Assembly (NCBI RefSeq): GCF_026230105.1
Contig: NC_079476.1
Coordinates: 2,563,209-2,627,208, forward strand
Source: Diorhabda sublineata
Taxonomy: Eukaryota > Arthropoda > Insecta > Coleoptera > Chrysomelidae
Direction of reading: 5' to 3'
DNA: 64,000 bases
Shown here: positions 32,904 through 44,210 of the stretch, piece after piece
How positions within the stretch are numbered: the first letter of the stretch is position 1
How the letters are laid out: each line of letters begins with the position of its first letter
Program-made: the position numbers and the translations under genes
Notes under the pieces: model-generated
Seen by the model: the letters and a program-made list of their open reading frames with translations, nothing else
Told to the model about the DNA's origin: nothing
Databases searched by the model: none

Positions 32904-35900
32904 ATGATACTTCTAAATAATCATAGAATTTCTAACAGAATTGTTGCATCACACAAAATGTACTTACCTATAGTAAAAAGACAGATTCACAAAGAATATT
33001 TTCCGTCTGCAAAGAAAAGAGTGTTTTTACCTAATCCACAAAAACAAAAACAGACCATTACAATTAAAAAGACCCACTCCCCTCGGGTAGAAACAGTTTG
33101 CGCTTTCCGTAAAAATAAACTAAACATTCAAATGTTGTCAAAACCAATTTATGACCAAGTTTTCATTGAGGGGTATAAAGACAGTAGTATATCGAAAATC
33201 ATTCAAAGTTGCCAAGAAGACCTGAAGAAACGTCAAATGGTAAATAGTGATAGTGATTTTCAACGAGACGTTGATTATAAAATCCCCCCTTTAAATGGAA
33301 AGAATATAATTGAACATTTTCAAAATATTGGGGAGGAACAAGCAAAACCCTACAGAGATTTAATTCTATCATTGCTTGAGTATACTCCACTTCCTCCAGA
33401 TCAGTGGAAAATGCAATCAGGATGGACTAGGTATGTGCCTGAGTGTGAACCACAAGCAGTACATTACCCATTAGAAGAAGCTTTAGTATTTGATGTTGAG
33501 GTATCATTTTTTTCTTCATATCTAACTATATTATAGTTTTTATCACATTGTGGGTTCACAGGTTTGTATGATGGCGGGAAAATTACCTACCCTAGCAACA
33601 GCAGTTAGCAGCAAAGCTTGGTATGGTTGGGTCAACCCAGCTGTAATTGATGGTATAACTAGACCTACGACTTCCCATCAATACACAATAGAATCTCTCC
33701 TGCCTTTAGAAAGTGAATCTCATGATACAGGTTTAAAATTGACAGATCATCAAATGAAACCAAAAGTTGTAATTGGTCATAATGTTTCATTCGATAGAGC
33801 TAGAATTAAGGAGCAGTATTGGTTGAATAAAACAGGTACTAGATTTGTAGATACCATGAGTCTTCATATATGTGTAGGGGGATTAACCAGTTATCAAAGA
33901 ACAGTGAGTATTATTCTAATGTTTTTCTCAATCACATAAACTGTTTTTAATGGTGGGGTGAATTTATACACACTTACTTAATTTATTTATATACTAAACT
34001 ATGCTTATAACTAAACTATTCACTAAGTTATCGTAAATTGTAAAACCACATAAAGCCAAAAATTTCAAATTTTTGCTATTGGAACAATTGATTCAAGTCA
34101 CATTTATGTTTAAAATCACGTAACTCCTATAAAATTAGTTTTAGAATAAAAAGAAAATTACAAATTACCTAACTCTTAGGAGGAAATATTTCTTTTTGCA
34201 AACCTTCTATCTCCAGAGGCTTCATTAGTCCACGTGGTTTGTGAGAAGCAGCAGGTGATTTTGTTTTATCTGAAAATAAATAATAAAAATGTGAAAGTTT
34301 GTAGAAAAACATTTCTCATTAATATGATTTAAAGGGTTGGACTACTAACCAATAGCTCAAGGAAAAAACAGACAATATTTGAAAACGAATTTTTCTCGAT
34401 AATTCGGATTCTACAATATAAACAAACAAAAAAGTCTGCTTAGAAATCGATTCTGAAAAAACAGTCACAACAAGCAGTTTATGAGAAACAAGTGCCTCTT
34501 TATAACTGTTCTTGGAAATTTATAACCAACGCGTCCACAAAATTTTAGATTCTAGTAACATAATCGAACAGGACAGGCTTCTCGTTCCATGTCGAGGACG
34601 AGCTCGTATCATTTTGAATGTTTTCAGTTTATGTAAATTGAATAGAAATTTGGTCATTGTAATACTGAACTGCATTTGATTAAATAATGTGTAGTGATAT
34701 AAACAATGATTATCAAATATAAATAGTTTTGAGTCAATTACATTTTGCATTAATTAAATTTTTAAATAAATATCTCAATAATTGTGTTATTAGGTATTGA
34801 AATCACAAAAATTTACAGAAGAAGATGACAATTGGAAACATTTGAGCTCTCTGAATAATTTAGTGGATGTGTACAAATTATATTGTGGTAAAACTATTAA
34901 AAAAGAATCAAGGGATTTATTTGTGGAAGGAACTATGTCAAACATTAGAGATAATTTTCAAAAAGTTATGGATTACTGTTCGAAAGATGTAATAGCCACT
35001 TATGAAATTTTAGCGAAATTATTTCCTCTATTCTTGGAAAGATTTCCACATCCGGTTACATTTGCAGGTAAAATTTTATTACTCTTTTCAATATTTATGA
35101 GACTATACTTTCGAAACTATGAAGATTTGAACATTTCAATGGTATAATTTTATTTATATATATTTATCAAAGACAGTTGCAACATGGGAGAAAACTTAGA
35201 AACAAAGTTACCTCAAGAAAGCAAACGGGTAGGAACAATAAACAACAGACATACAGTCATCAGACCAACAGTATTTTATACAAACAAAGCTTGGATGTTA
35301 AATGAAATAAATTGGATATATGGAAATTACTTAGGAGGATATTAGGAAGGAAAAAGGAGGTAGATATATGGAGAAGAAGGACAAACTAGGAAATGAAGAA
35401 CTGAACCAAATGACTTGGATGGCTGGGACAATTGGAAAGAATGCTGCAAAGAAAATTACTGATATAAATATGGTAGGAACACGATAAAGTAAATGACATC
35501 CAAAAAGAGATGAATTGAAGAGGCACAAGAAAATCTAATGAAGGAAGGAGTGGAGAGCTGGAAAGCCACGTTAAAAAATAGAAAAGAAAGGAAAAAATTA
35601 TTAACATATTATGGAACTAGATGGAGAGTGTGGAGCACGATATATATGGTTTGAATATGGTATAGTTTGGAATTCATTATGTTTAAGTTACTGGTTTTCT
35701 TTGAATCAAAAATATGTGCCACAACTGAATGATTTATTCAACCTTTAATGTTTATCAATTCATTGTTGATTTTTTGCAGTCTCATTCATTATAAATTTTC
35801 AGTATGAATATATTTTTATCAATCTACATGATATGATCTTTACAATACTCTTCCTTCAGTCAAAATCAACTATAGTCTCAAAATGTAATTCCAGTTTTCC

Positions 35901-37997
35901 AATTAGTTCCAATTTACAAGTTCAAGTTTCGGTAAATTTGTTGGTTATGTTGAAAAATTTAGGAATATATTTATTGGCAATAAATGTTGATTTCTTGAAG
36001 AACTGAACAATTTTTTTACTTATTTGGAAGATTGCCTCAGTTCCTCTAGAATTACAAAAGTTATTTTGTGGTACTACAGTAATTAATTATATTCAAAAAT
36101 TTTTGAACGACTTGTTGATTTGAAAAAATGGAAGGAAAAAGAAAATAATAAATTGTTCGTTATGAATTGAGTTTTTGTAACTACTTTATCATTAAATTTT
36201 TCAATTTCAGTACCAATTTTTTATGTTTTCTTTAACCCTTTACTACCGTTGTGCGGTCACCTTGATGGTAGTTGAGGGTTAAAGAAAACTCAAAAAATTG
36301 GTACTGAAATTGAAAAATTGAATGAGATAGTAGTTTAGTAGGAAATTCAATATATAACCATCAATTCATTATGTTCTCATCATCATCAACTATATGGATG
36401 ACGCCCAGTTGTCGTTTCTGACCGCTAGATGGCGCTCGCGTCACAGGGGGCAAAAAATGCAACCCGCATGACTCGAGAGCCGCCCCAATAATTATCCAAC
36501 ACATTTAGTGAAAATGTTGATTAGATTAGTTTTGTTGGACCTATAAATGAATTCATTTTCAGGTATGCTAGAGCTGAGTGTAGCTTACCTTCCCGTAAAT
36601 TCTAATTGGCCCAGATACATAGAGGAATCAGAACAAGCCTACGAAGATCTAGAACATGAAGGGAAAATTCTACTTGCCAATCGAGCTAATCAAGCCTGTC
36701 AGCTATTACATAATGACAAATATAAAGAAGATCTATGGATGTGGGATCAAGATTGGACAGTGAAAGATATCAAAATGAGAAATATTACAAAAAAGAAGAA
36801 ATTAAAGAAAGCAGTGGAAGAAGAGAATAAATTAATAAAAAATAATGAGGATGATGAGGAAGAAGACGCTTTGGAAGTTAAATTTCAAGAATTAAGCAGT
36901 ACCAAAGAAAATCTATCAACTGTTAAAACATTGTTGCCAGGTTATCCAAATTGGTACAGAAAATTATGTCAAAAACCTGATGCCCATTGGATTCCAGGAC
37001 CAAATTTGATAAGTACTTCAATGCAGATAACCCCAAAATTATTATGTTTAACTTGGGAAGGATATCCTCTACATTACTTGAGAGATAAAGGATGGGGATT
37101 TTTAGTACCGTTCACTGATGACATTGAAATTGAAAGGAAACTACCTTTGAAACAATTATTAGAAAAATGTTCTTTATTGACGGATAAAGGTGGTACGAGT
37201 AGTCCAGAAATTCAAAATTTGTGCCAACAAGTACAGGAAAACTTATCAAAAAGGCAATACTACAACAGACTTAAAAAAGATAAAACCGATGGATTGTATA
37301 AAGGAGCCGGAATATGGTGTAATACAGAAGTAGAAGACTGTTGTTGGTTTTTCAAATTACCCCATAAAGATGGACCGGCTTACAACGTGGGCAATCCATT
37401 AGCTAAAGATTTTTTGAATAAATTTTCAGAAAACGTGTTAGTAGGTGATAATGAAAGCGCCGAAAAAGTATTGGAAATAGCCAAGAAGTTGTCTTATTGG
37501 AGAAATAATAGAAACCGAATATTAGATCAGATGGTTGTTTGGTTAAGTGAAGATAGTTTACCCAAATCGTTAAGGACCAAAGGTGAGTCTAAGAATTGCT
37601 TAAAATAATAAAAAAAAAATTTTTAGTGCTCTATCCTGCGTATCTAGATGGTCATACAACATACACAGCTTCATGCTTTGTTTGCTTACCACTACCTGTA
37701 ACAAAACCCGAACATCGTTATTCAATCAGTAAGGCTGAACTACCAAAACGATCCTTCAAAGAGTGGCCTTGCTCTGGATCTTCATCAGAGAGATCTTTAC
37801 CTATAAAACTTTAACCAAAATGTAATCACTGGAAATAACACTGTTATAGTGTCTTAACTGGAGCTTAGGCAACTGTCAATTCTCAATTTGCCACACAATG
37901 TCCTGCACGGTCGCCAAAATGAGAGAATTCACTATCGAATTAATTGAGACTAAATGACAGAAACGAAACAAAACATTTTTGTGAAACTGTTTTTAAA

Positions 37998-38071
<74 letters not shown>

Positions 38072-40392
38072 ATATAACAATGTATATTGTCGATACGTCA
38101 AGGTGACACACTTAAATTAATAGCTGTTTACTTATTTAATAACCCGGTTCCCAACTACCCCCATAACCTTAATCATTCTTTTCTCGACAAAAGTGCTTGA
38201 AGATCATTTTTTGCGAGAGCTGCTACTTAAGATTTGAGACATGGCAACACTGACGCGATTATGTCAAATTTGACATTGCCATCATAAAATTTGACGTTTT
38301 TAATGTCAAGGGACATAACGTGAAATTAAGGCATACTTAGGCATCACTTCCACTCGCATATATTCAATATTACTTGAAAATTTGGTTGTCAAAAAGATTT
38401 GTTCGCGTCAAGGGCGGATCTAGGGTCTTGACAAAGGGGGGGTCATTAGTATTAGGACGAGTCCTCCCCCAAAGACATGGCATTTTAAGCCTTTGCCCAT
38501 AAAATATAAGTTAATTACGTTGTTTTTGACATTCATATTAATTAGTTTCTCTCAGATTCTTCAACTTCTTAGTCTTGAATTTCCTGAGCATTTTAATTTT
38601 GTTTTATTAGGTATTGTTTTGATATTCGAAATATTTGGGGGTATCGGCTTCTTTTATCCATGGTGTAAAATAATTCGTACTTTTACATATTCCTACTTAC
38701 GCCCTTTTATAAGAAACAAAAAACGAGTTAATTATTCAGGGTTCAGGGTGGGTGTAATGACCCCAACGTCCTCCCCCCTGGATCCGCGATTGGTTCGCGT
38801 TGGATATAATGAGAATCGTTGAAAAAAGCTCAAAGTGCCTCAAAAGGATCATGGATTTGTGCATATGAAACAAAAACCGACTGTATGGATCTTGCCAAAT
38901 CCAACACGAAGCACTTTGCCTGTTTTTTTGGAATAACTGGACAAGTCGCCACCTAACCTAACCAGCATTTATTTCCCAGAAGTGTTAGAAGAAATCTAGA
39001 AATTTATCGCAGGAGACGATTCATTCTCTACCAACACAATGTGAGCTGTCACACAGTCAAAACATCGAATTGATTGAACATCCACCGTACACTCTTTGTT
39101 CGGTACCTAATGCTCTCTTTTTATTCCCGCAGATTAAAAATAAATCATCTTCAGTAACTTTTTTTCTACACCTAAAATGGTTGTTTAATTTTTTCAATTA
39201 TACATTTGTTTCAGGTTACGTTTTGGGGGCGATTCTTCCACAAGTTGTAGTATGTGGTACCTTAACTCGAAGAGCTGTCGAACCTACATGGATGACAGCA
39301 TCTAATGCTCAATCCGAAAGAATAGGATCCGAATTACGAGCTATGGTACAAGCGCCTCCCGGTTATAATATTGTAGGTGCCGATGTAGATTCGCAAGAAC
39401 TTTGGATAGCGTCAGTAATCGGAGACGCGCATTACGCAAAGATGCACGGCGCGACGCCTTTCGGTTGGATGACTTTAAGCGGAAATAAATCAGCTGGTAC
39501 CGATATGCATAGCGTTACAGCTAAAGCTATAGGAATAAGCAGAGATCACGCTAAAGTTATCAATTATGCTAGAATATACGGAGCAGGACAAAATTTCGCC
39601 GAGCGATTATTGAAACAATTTAATCCAACTATGTCAGATAGTGAAGCGAGAAATAAAGCACAGAAAATGTTCGCACTGACGAAGGGAAAGAAACTCTATT
39701 ATTTGAAACCCGAATACGTACTGGACTTCGCCGATCAGCCGTATTCGAAATGGGAAGCGTTCGAGGTAGCTAAAGTTTGTGGTAAAACGGTAGATAAGAT
39801 GTTTCATAAATCCAAATGGATCGGGGGTACAGAATCGGCGATGTTCAATCGATTGGAAGAAATAGCTAATAACGACCAGCCTGCTACCCCGTTCTTACAC
39901 GGCAGATTGAGCCGGGCGCTCGAGCCTAGACCATCGTCGGAAGATGCTTATTTACCTACTCGTGTAAACTGGGTGGTGCAAAGCGGAGCAGCGGATTTTT
40001 TACATCTCATGCTAGTCTGCATGAGATGGATAACCGGAGACAAAACACGATTCTGTTTAAGTTTCCATGATGAAATAAGATATCTAGTACCAGAAGAGTA
40101 CAAATACCAAACAGCTCTAGCTTTACACACCACAAATTTATTAACGAGATCTTTTTGTTCTGTACAACTTGGTTTGCACGATTTACCTCAATCCGTCGCT
40201 TTTTTTTCGTCAGTCGAAGTTGACAAAGTTCTGAGAAAGGAATCAAAACAGGATTGTGTAACTCCCTCTAATCCTCACGGCTTAAGTAAAGGTTACGGCA
40301 TACCGAATGGGGTAGCTTTGGATATTTATGAAACTATAGACAGAGCCGGTGGAAGATTCTCGAGTTGGTATAGTAGATTTAAAAAGGGTTAA
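32904..40392 (+). CDS. POLG: Mitochondrial DNA polymerase gamma, catalytic subunit
   Basis: Five exons join in frame: 32904-33500, 33562-33903, 34794-35067, 36563-37582, 39215-40392; 1,136 residues, close to the usual insect length. It replicates mitochondrial DNA. A basic N terminus (MILLNNHRISNRIV...) fits an import signal. Proofreading motifs: Exo I FDVE (196-199), Exo II VIGHNVSFDRARI (about 269-281), Exo III YCSKDVIATYE (374-384). Polymerase motifs: A VGADVDSQELW (Asp 801), B RDHAKVINYARIYGAG (Arg 854, Lys 858, Tyr 862, Tyr 866), C HDE (1029-1031). All catalytic residues are present, so the gene looks functional. Met 19 is an alternative start. Introns contain an LTR fragment, reverse-transcriptase debris, a long hairpin, an (AT)n run, a hAT-type MITE and a mariner relic. 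UQCRQ lies divergently upstream. Confidence 0.97.
33944..34085 (-). mobile_element. LTR fragment in POLG intron 2
   Basis: GGTGGGGTGAATTTATaCACAC and the following AT-rich stretch match 40967-41060, read in the same orientation. It is the outer end of the LTR family found at 28860 and 40640. Confidence 0.55.
34169..34269 (-). CDS. Possible terminal exon of an unknown - strand gene
   Basis: On the - strand a good acceptor (TTATTTTCAG) is followed by an open frame ending in TAG at 34171-34169. It encodes SPAASHKPRGLMKPLEIEG and ends QKEIFPPKS. Composition is protein-like and less AT-rich than the surrounding intron. I do not recognise the protein and found no convincing upstream exon between 34280 and 34790. 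If real, it is the 3' exon of a gene nested in, or overlapping, a POLG intron on the opposite strand. Confidence 0.3.
35190..35660 (+). mobile_element. Non-LTR reverse transcriptase 3'-end relic in POLG intron 3
   Basis: Broken + strand reading with TVIRPTVFYTNKAW (cf. the ...RPVLLYGSETW thumb motif), then, out of frame, W-AGQLERM-like text, and a terminal ESWKATLKNRKERKKLL, typical of RTE/CR1-type C termini. Many stops. Antisense frames at 35331-35607 are shadows. Confidence 0.65.
36181..36333. repeat. Long near-perfect hairpin in POLG intron 3
   Basis: Arms of about 67 nt (36181-36247 and 36267-36333) are reverse complements with only a handful of mismatches and a loop of about 19 nt. The core AATTTCAGTACCAATTTTTT is repeated inverted. 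It could be a foldback MITE or a precursor of small RNAs. The left arm contains a CAG that could mimic an acceptor. No other copy was noticed in the window. Confidence 0.85.
38001..38068. repeat. (AT)34 microsatellite
   Basis: Uninterrupted AT dinucleotides for 68 bp in the last POLG intron. Confidence 0.98.
38401..38800. mobile_element. hAT-type MITE with 8-bp target duplication
   Basis: GTTCGCGT is repeated at 38401-38408 and 38793-38800 and flanks 384 bp with imperfect inverted ends (CAAGGGCGGATCTAGGg on the left, CTGGATCCGCGATTGG on the right). An 8-bp duplication is the hAT pattern. The 109-codon frame at 38493-38822 crosses the element end and is not a credible gene. Confidence 0.75.
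38827..39165 (+). mobile_element. mariner transposase relic in the last POLG intron
   Basis: Broken + strand mariner text: SWICAY-ETKT (after the first catalytic Asp), HFACFFGITGQVA, QHNVSCHTV (second Asp replaced by His-Asn), LIEHPPYTL and NALFLFPQIKNKS. It ends only about 50 bp before the acceptor of the last POLG exon, and its final frame continues openly into that exon. Confidence 0.85.
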
Positions 40393-40637
40393 TGTGTACT
40401 AAAAATTTCACCAACAAATCTGTGATAACGTTACTTTATGTTGAAATATAAAACATTTAAGTTGAAAAATTGTTTTTAGTTTATTCCATTCAATGAGAGA
40501 TTGTGCAGTATCACCCTCATTTTGGATTATGCTATTGTACGAACTTGTCCACGACATTGACCGTGAGGCTGGTATTGTTCGGTTATAATGGAAAACTAAA
40601 ATTTGGCGAATACGTCGGTTAGCGGCGATTTATTTAT

Positions 40638-41545
40638 ATTGTTAGAAATATCGTTTTTCAAAGTTGAAATTAGGTCCTCATTGTCGAAATCTTCTCGTCC
40701 ATTATAGTAGAAATCGACGAGTTCAAGGTGTAAGATACGTCTTTGATTTCTGTCACTTTCCAGTGCCACTTTGAGTCTTTATACTGATTCACTTTTCTTA
40801 CCGGACGTTTCCAACTGGCGATTCTCTAGTTCTGCTTTTATTCCATTATTTTCAGGTCACTAAGTCTCTTAGCCATGTTTATGTCACTATTTAATTACAA
40901 TAATTCTCACCTGATTCAAACGTAATGTTTTTCTTTTGTATTTAAAGCGTTTTTTTAACGGTGGGGTGAATTTATTCACACTATCTCTTACTCACTTAAT
41001 TTATTTAAACACTTACACTATACTCAACTAATTTATTTAAATTCATCGGTTACTTTTTACTTTTTCGTTCCGTTTACTATGACTTTGAATTATCAACTAA
41101 CTCTCGCCACTAAACAAGCACGAATAGTCTATATTGTTACAAATATCGTTTTTCAAAAGTTGAAATTAGGTCCTTTACGGTCCAAACTAAGTTTCTGCAT
41201 CACATTCGTTATTTACCAGTGCCACTTAGAGTGTTTCTACTAATTCACTCTTCTTACCTGACGTTTCCAACTCGCGATTCTTCAGTTCTTTATTTCCACT
41301 TTCAGGTCACTATGCCTCTTAGTGAATTTGTACTTATTTATTTACTAAATTTTTTTAAACATACTAAACCCAACTAATTTACATAATTTTTTTAAAATCA
41401 CCGGTTACTTTTCTGTTTCGTTTCGTTCACCAACTTTCGCTGCTAAACAAGCACGAATTTATATCAAAAGGGAATTTCTAGAATTCTAGAACGTGAACAA
41501 ACAAACAAACTCTTTATATTTAAATAAGTAACTGCATACAGGTGT
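40638..41545 (-). mobile_element. LTR retrotransposon fragments: duplicated LTR-leader-gag start
   Basis: Read on the - strand, two successive copies show the same order: LTR end (...ATAAATTCACCCCACCGTT in the second), a leader, and the start of an open frame resembling a Gag with an N-terminal SAP-like DNA-binding motif. The copies are 41545-41137 and 41136-40638, and both frames carry stops. No pol region follows, so this is a dead, rearranged remnant. Related LTR pieces lie at 28860 and 33944. Confidence 0.6.
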
Positions 41546-42330
41546 ATAGCTAGTTTAAATCTGAAAAAAATATTGTAATCAATAAAAAAAAATAGCCCCA
41601 ATAGCCCTCAGGTCCCAATATTCATACTCACTGGTTCTTTTGCTGTCCATTGTACCGCTGTACCAATTATGATTGGGATGACTCTTTATTTGACTAATAA
41701 TACAAATTGTTATCAATAAATACAGAGAAACAAGATATTTAAATACATGTACTGGTACAAATTTACCAATTAGTTGCATAACAAAACCACGTACAATAAT
41801 GTCGTTAGGACTATCAAAATAATCAGTGAATTAAGAAAAAAAGAACAAAATACATTCGTGACTTTGTTATAATAATTTTCCAAGTAACAATGACTCAAAA
41901 TACATTTAAGTCTTTGTTGCTTCAAAATACTATTTAAATTTACTCCAAGACCAAACATCGTTGGCGCCATTTCTACAAAGACCTAGATGCCATGTGCCGG
42001 TACATTTTCTCTCCAGACAGTTTAAACGTTTTACATATTTTTAAAGTTTGAAGTCATTGTTTCTCCGGAGGTGCAATATGTGTAAAATGTTGGACAGTTG
42101 GAACTAACCCTCAAGCAAAACCCAGTGAAAATAGACACAAATTCACTGCTAAAACTGTATGCTCTAAATTTGCGCAAAAGAATGTGAGAGAGTTCTACAA
42201 GAGCTGGTGAGTGATATCTGCAAGGTCCAGCTCGTTTCGATCCAGGTCACTCACCAGATTGGGATCAGTAAATCCACCAATGGAATTAAACTCATTATTC
42301 ATATTTCTATTACGTCACTCAACAGTCTGA
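41546..42330. other. No recognised gene
   Basis: Two - strand frames of 66 codons (41579-41779, 41770-41970) have no recognisable relatives. GC-richer sequence at 42190-42330 leads into the adjacent minisatellite. Confidence 0.35.
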
Positions 42331-42560
42331 GATTTGTTCTTGGTAAGTGAACTGGACCAGTGCAGGTCAGTTCTTAGATTTGTTCTTGGTAGCTGCATTG
42401 GAACTGTACTGAACTGGACCAGTGCAGGCCAGTTCATATATTTGTTCTTGGTAGCTGCACTGGAACTGTACTGGTGCAGGCCAATTCATAGATTTGCTCT
42501 TGGTAGCTGCACTGGAACTGTACCGGTGCAGGCCAGTTCATAGATTTGTTCTTCTTCATA
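42331..42560. repeat. Minisatellite E, ~52-62-bp units
   Basis: Four units beginning AGATTTGTTCTTGGTA(G/A) contain CTGCAcTGGAACTGTAC and GTGCAGGCCAGTTCATAG; the second is longer because of an extra ACTGAACTGG. The unit start, TTTGTTCTTGGTAGCTGCA, is the same sequence as the ends of the MITE at 42652-42775. Confidence 0.85.
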
Positions 42561-42651
42561 GAATTAGTAGAAATTAGTGACGAAGATGGAGAGCCACCGT
42601 TTCCAGATTAAACTTATTGTACTGCACAGGCTGAACTGACTCTAGACATAG

Positions 42652-42775
42652 GGTTTGTTCTTGGCAGCTGCATTGGCAAAACTAGTGTACACTAAAGCGT
42701 TCTTTGTAGCAGAACCAGCGCTTTAGTGTATACTTCCTGAACTAGCTCTGCTAGTGCAGCTACCAAGAACAAACC
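42652..42775. mobile_element. Small TIR element (MITE)
   Basis: Left end GGTTTGTTCTTGGCAGCTGC, right end GCAGCTACCAAGAACAAACC; the inner arms also pair (GTACACTAAAGCG / CGCTTTAGTGTAT). About 124 bp, no coding capacity. The minisatellite 100 bp upstream repeats the same terminal sequence. Confidence 0.8.
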
Positions 42776-43194
42776 TCTGGTCACAAAGTGGGCTCTGTGG
42801 AGATGACATGAGACAAGGTAAGTCACACAGAGAGATTCGTTGGAAAATTTTTTAGGTAGGATAAAGGAAATTTGTTATAGAAGGGAGTTGTTGTTGGAGT
42901 TTGTATTGATATAGGAGTTACTCCTCTGCCATAAGTCTAAGTCATACATAAACTATTATTCCACTTTAACAAGCGCTGAATTCGACTAGTGACTTTCCTT
43001 TTAGCCGGGCATCTAGGACGTCATCTTCCACTATGTAAAGATGTTAAATATTGAAAGAGGAAGAAATCGTACCATTTGAAAGGCAAGTGTCCATCACTTA
43101 TACGTGCGAGGTTGCCAAAGTGATATCAATAAAAAAACGAACCAAAATGCTTGATTCACTTTTCAAAAGGCATCAACTTTGGGTAATTTCAATT

Positions 43195-43295
43195 GTGGCA
43201 ATTTCAATTATGCCGTATAGATTGTGTACTTTCTAATACAGCGGTATTTTTGAAGCAACTACCACCATCTCTATGTCAGGCTAGGTACTTCGTTA
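43195..43295 (-). mobile_element. mariner 5'-end fragment
   Basis: TTTGAAGCAACTACCACCAT, followed by CTCTATGTCAGGctAGGTACTT, matches the 5' end of the mariner relic at 52215-52298. Only the end remains. Confidence 0.7.
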
Positions 43296-43547
43296 TTTTT
43301 GCAATGTTTGAAGAAATTTCACATCCAGATAGTTGATCGCTAACATTAATTACTTTTGTATAGTTATATTTCTATGTTAGCGACTAAATTTCAAAAAAAA
43401 TTATCTAAAATTTTAGTTTATAATCTTTATTTTTTAATCTGTGTTATGCAAACTTGGCAACAATGTGACATATCTATCATATGTTTTTAAAAACTTAGCG
43501 TAAAAGCCATTTAGTACCTTTACATTAACATTCATAATTACACCGTT

Positions 43548-43582
43548 GACGCGCGTTTCGATAACCAAGTTATCGCCTTCAG
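43548..43582 (-). ncRNA. Degenerate hammerhead-ribozyme-like core
   Basis: The - strand has CTGAAGG, a 6-bp stem-loop (GATAAC TTG GTTATC), then GAAACGCGCGTC. The last block is the exact GAAA, very short stem III and GTC cleavage triplet seen in hammerhead ribozymes of Penelope-like retroelements and schistosome satellites. The first core block has G in place of the expected final A (CTGANGA), and stem I pairing is poor, so this copy is probably inactive. No Penelope reverse transcriptase was found nearby. Confidence 0.5.
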
Positions 43583-43989
43583 AGACCGAACCCGAACTGA
43601 AACTTATCTAATTCATCATACACTTAAACTAAATTTCCTGAACCAGGAACTTATCTCGGGCGAAAGAATTCTAGTGGGAAAATCCACTTCAGCGGGATAA
43701 TTTTACATTTAAATCATCTAATAAACTATTAAGTTGATTGTAAAAGGTGGTCAATAATTTTAAAAGAATCCACAAATTTCTTTTTTTCCGATTTATGTTG
43801 TACCATTCTAATTGCGTCTCACAAGATAAATTGTTCTTAAACCACTTTTCAAGTCATACAAATTACAATCAGTAGCTGGGGAGCACAAATGGAGAATATG
43901 ACAGATGTCGTCTAAGCTATTGCGGCTGTTGCATTGACGTACCTGTGTATTAGGCACCTGTGATTATGAATGGACGGTCGGATGAAAAC

Positions 43990-44210
43990 TTAAAGCAGTT
44001 AACCTCGAGCCAAAAAGGCCGGCTATGGTCCTAAATCAACCCAAGCCCATCGAATCTGTCTGGATGATTTGGGCGGACATTTCAATGGATGCAAAAACCG
44101 AGTTGGTTTTTATTGAAACTGGTGGTAGAGCCAATACATAGTTCCCTACCCCCAATGCAGCACAATGCCAGTCCACATACTGCAGATTGTTCGACTTATT
44201 TTATCGAATT
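43990..44210 (+). mobile_element. Tc1-type transposase fragment, relative of satellite D
   Basis: The segment AACCTCGAGCCAAAAAGGCC...GATTTGGGCGGACATTTCAATG parallels the satellite D unit but with part of the middle missing. It continues as ISMDAKTELVFIETGGRA and QHNASPHTADCSTYF, the Tc1 order toward the C terminus. It shows where the satellite D unit sat in its parent element. Confidence 0.8.

Noticed and set aside
35331..35607. Two overlapping minus-strand ORFs rich in Ser/Phe
   Set aside because: They are antisense to the reverse-transcriptase remnant, whose purine-rich sense strand produces such frames.
36420..36450. CTAGATGGCGCTCGCG, similar to an insulator-type (CTCF-like) motif
   Set aside because: A single short match inside an intron without supporting context is expected by chance.
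38493..38822. 109-codon ORF with hydrophobic segments
   Set aside because: It lies across a hAT-type MITE and its 3' boundary inside a POLG intron, has no splice context, and its ending coincides with the MITE terminus. Chance frame.
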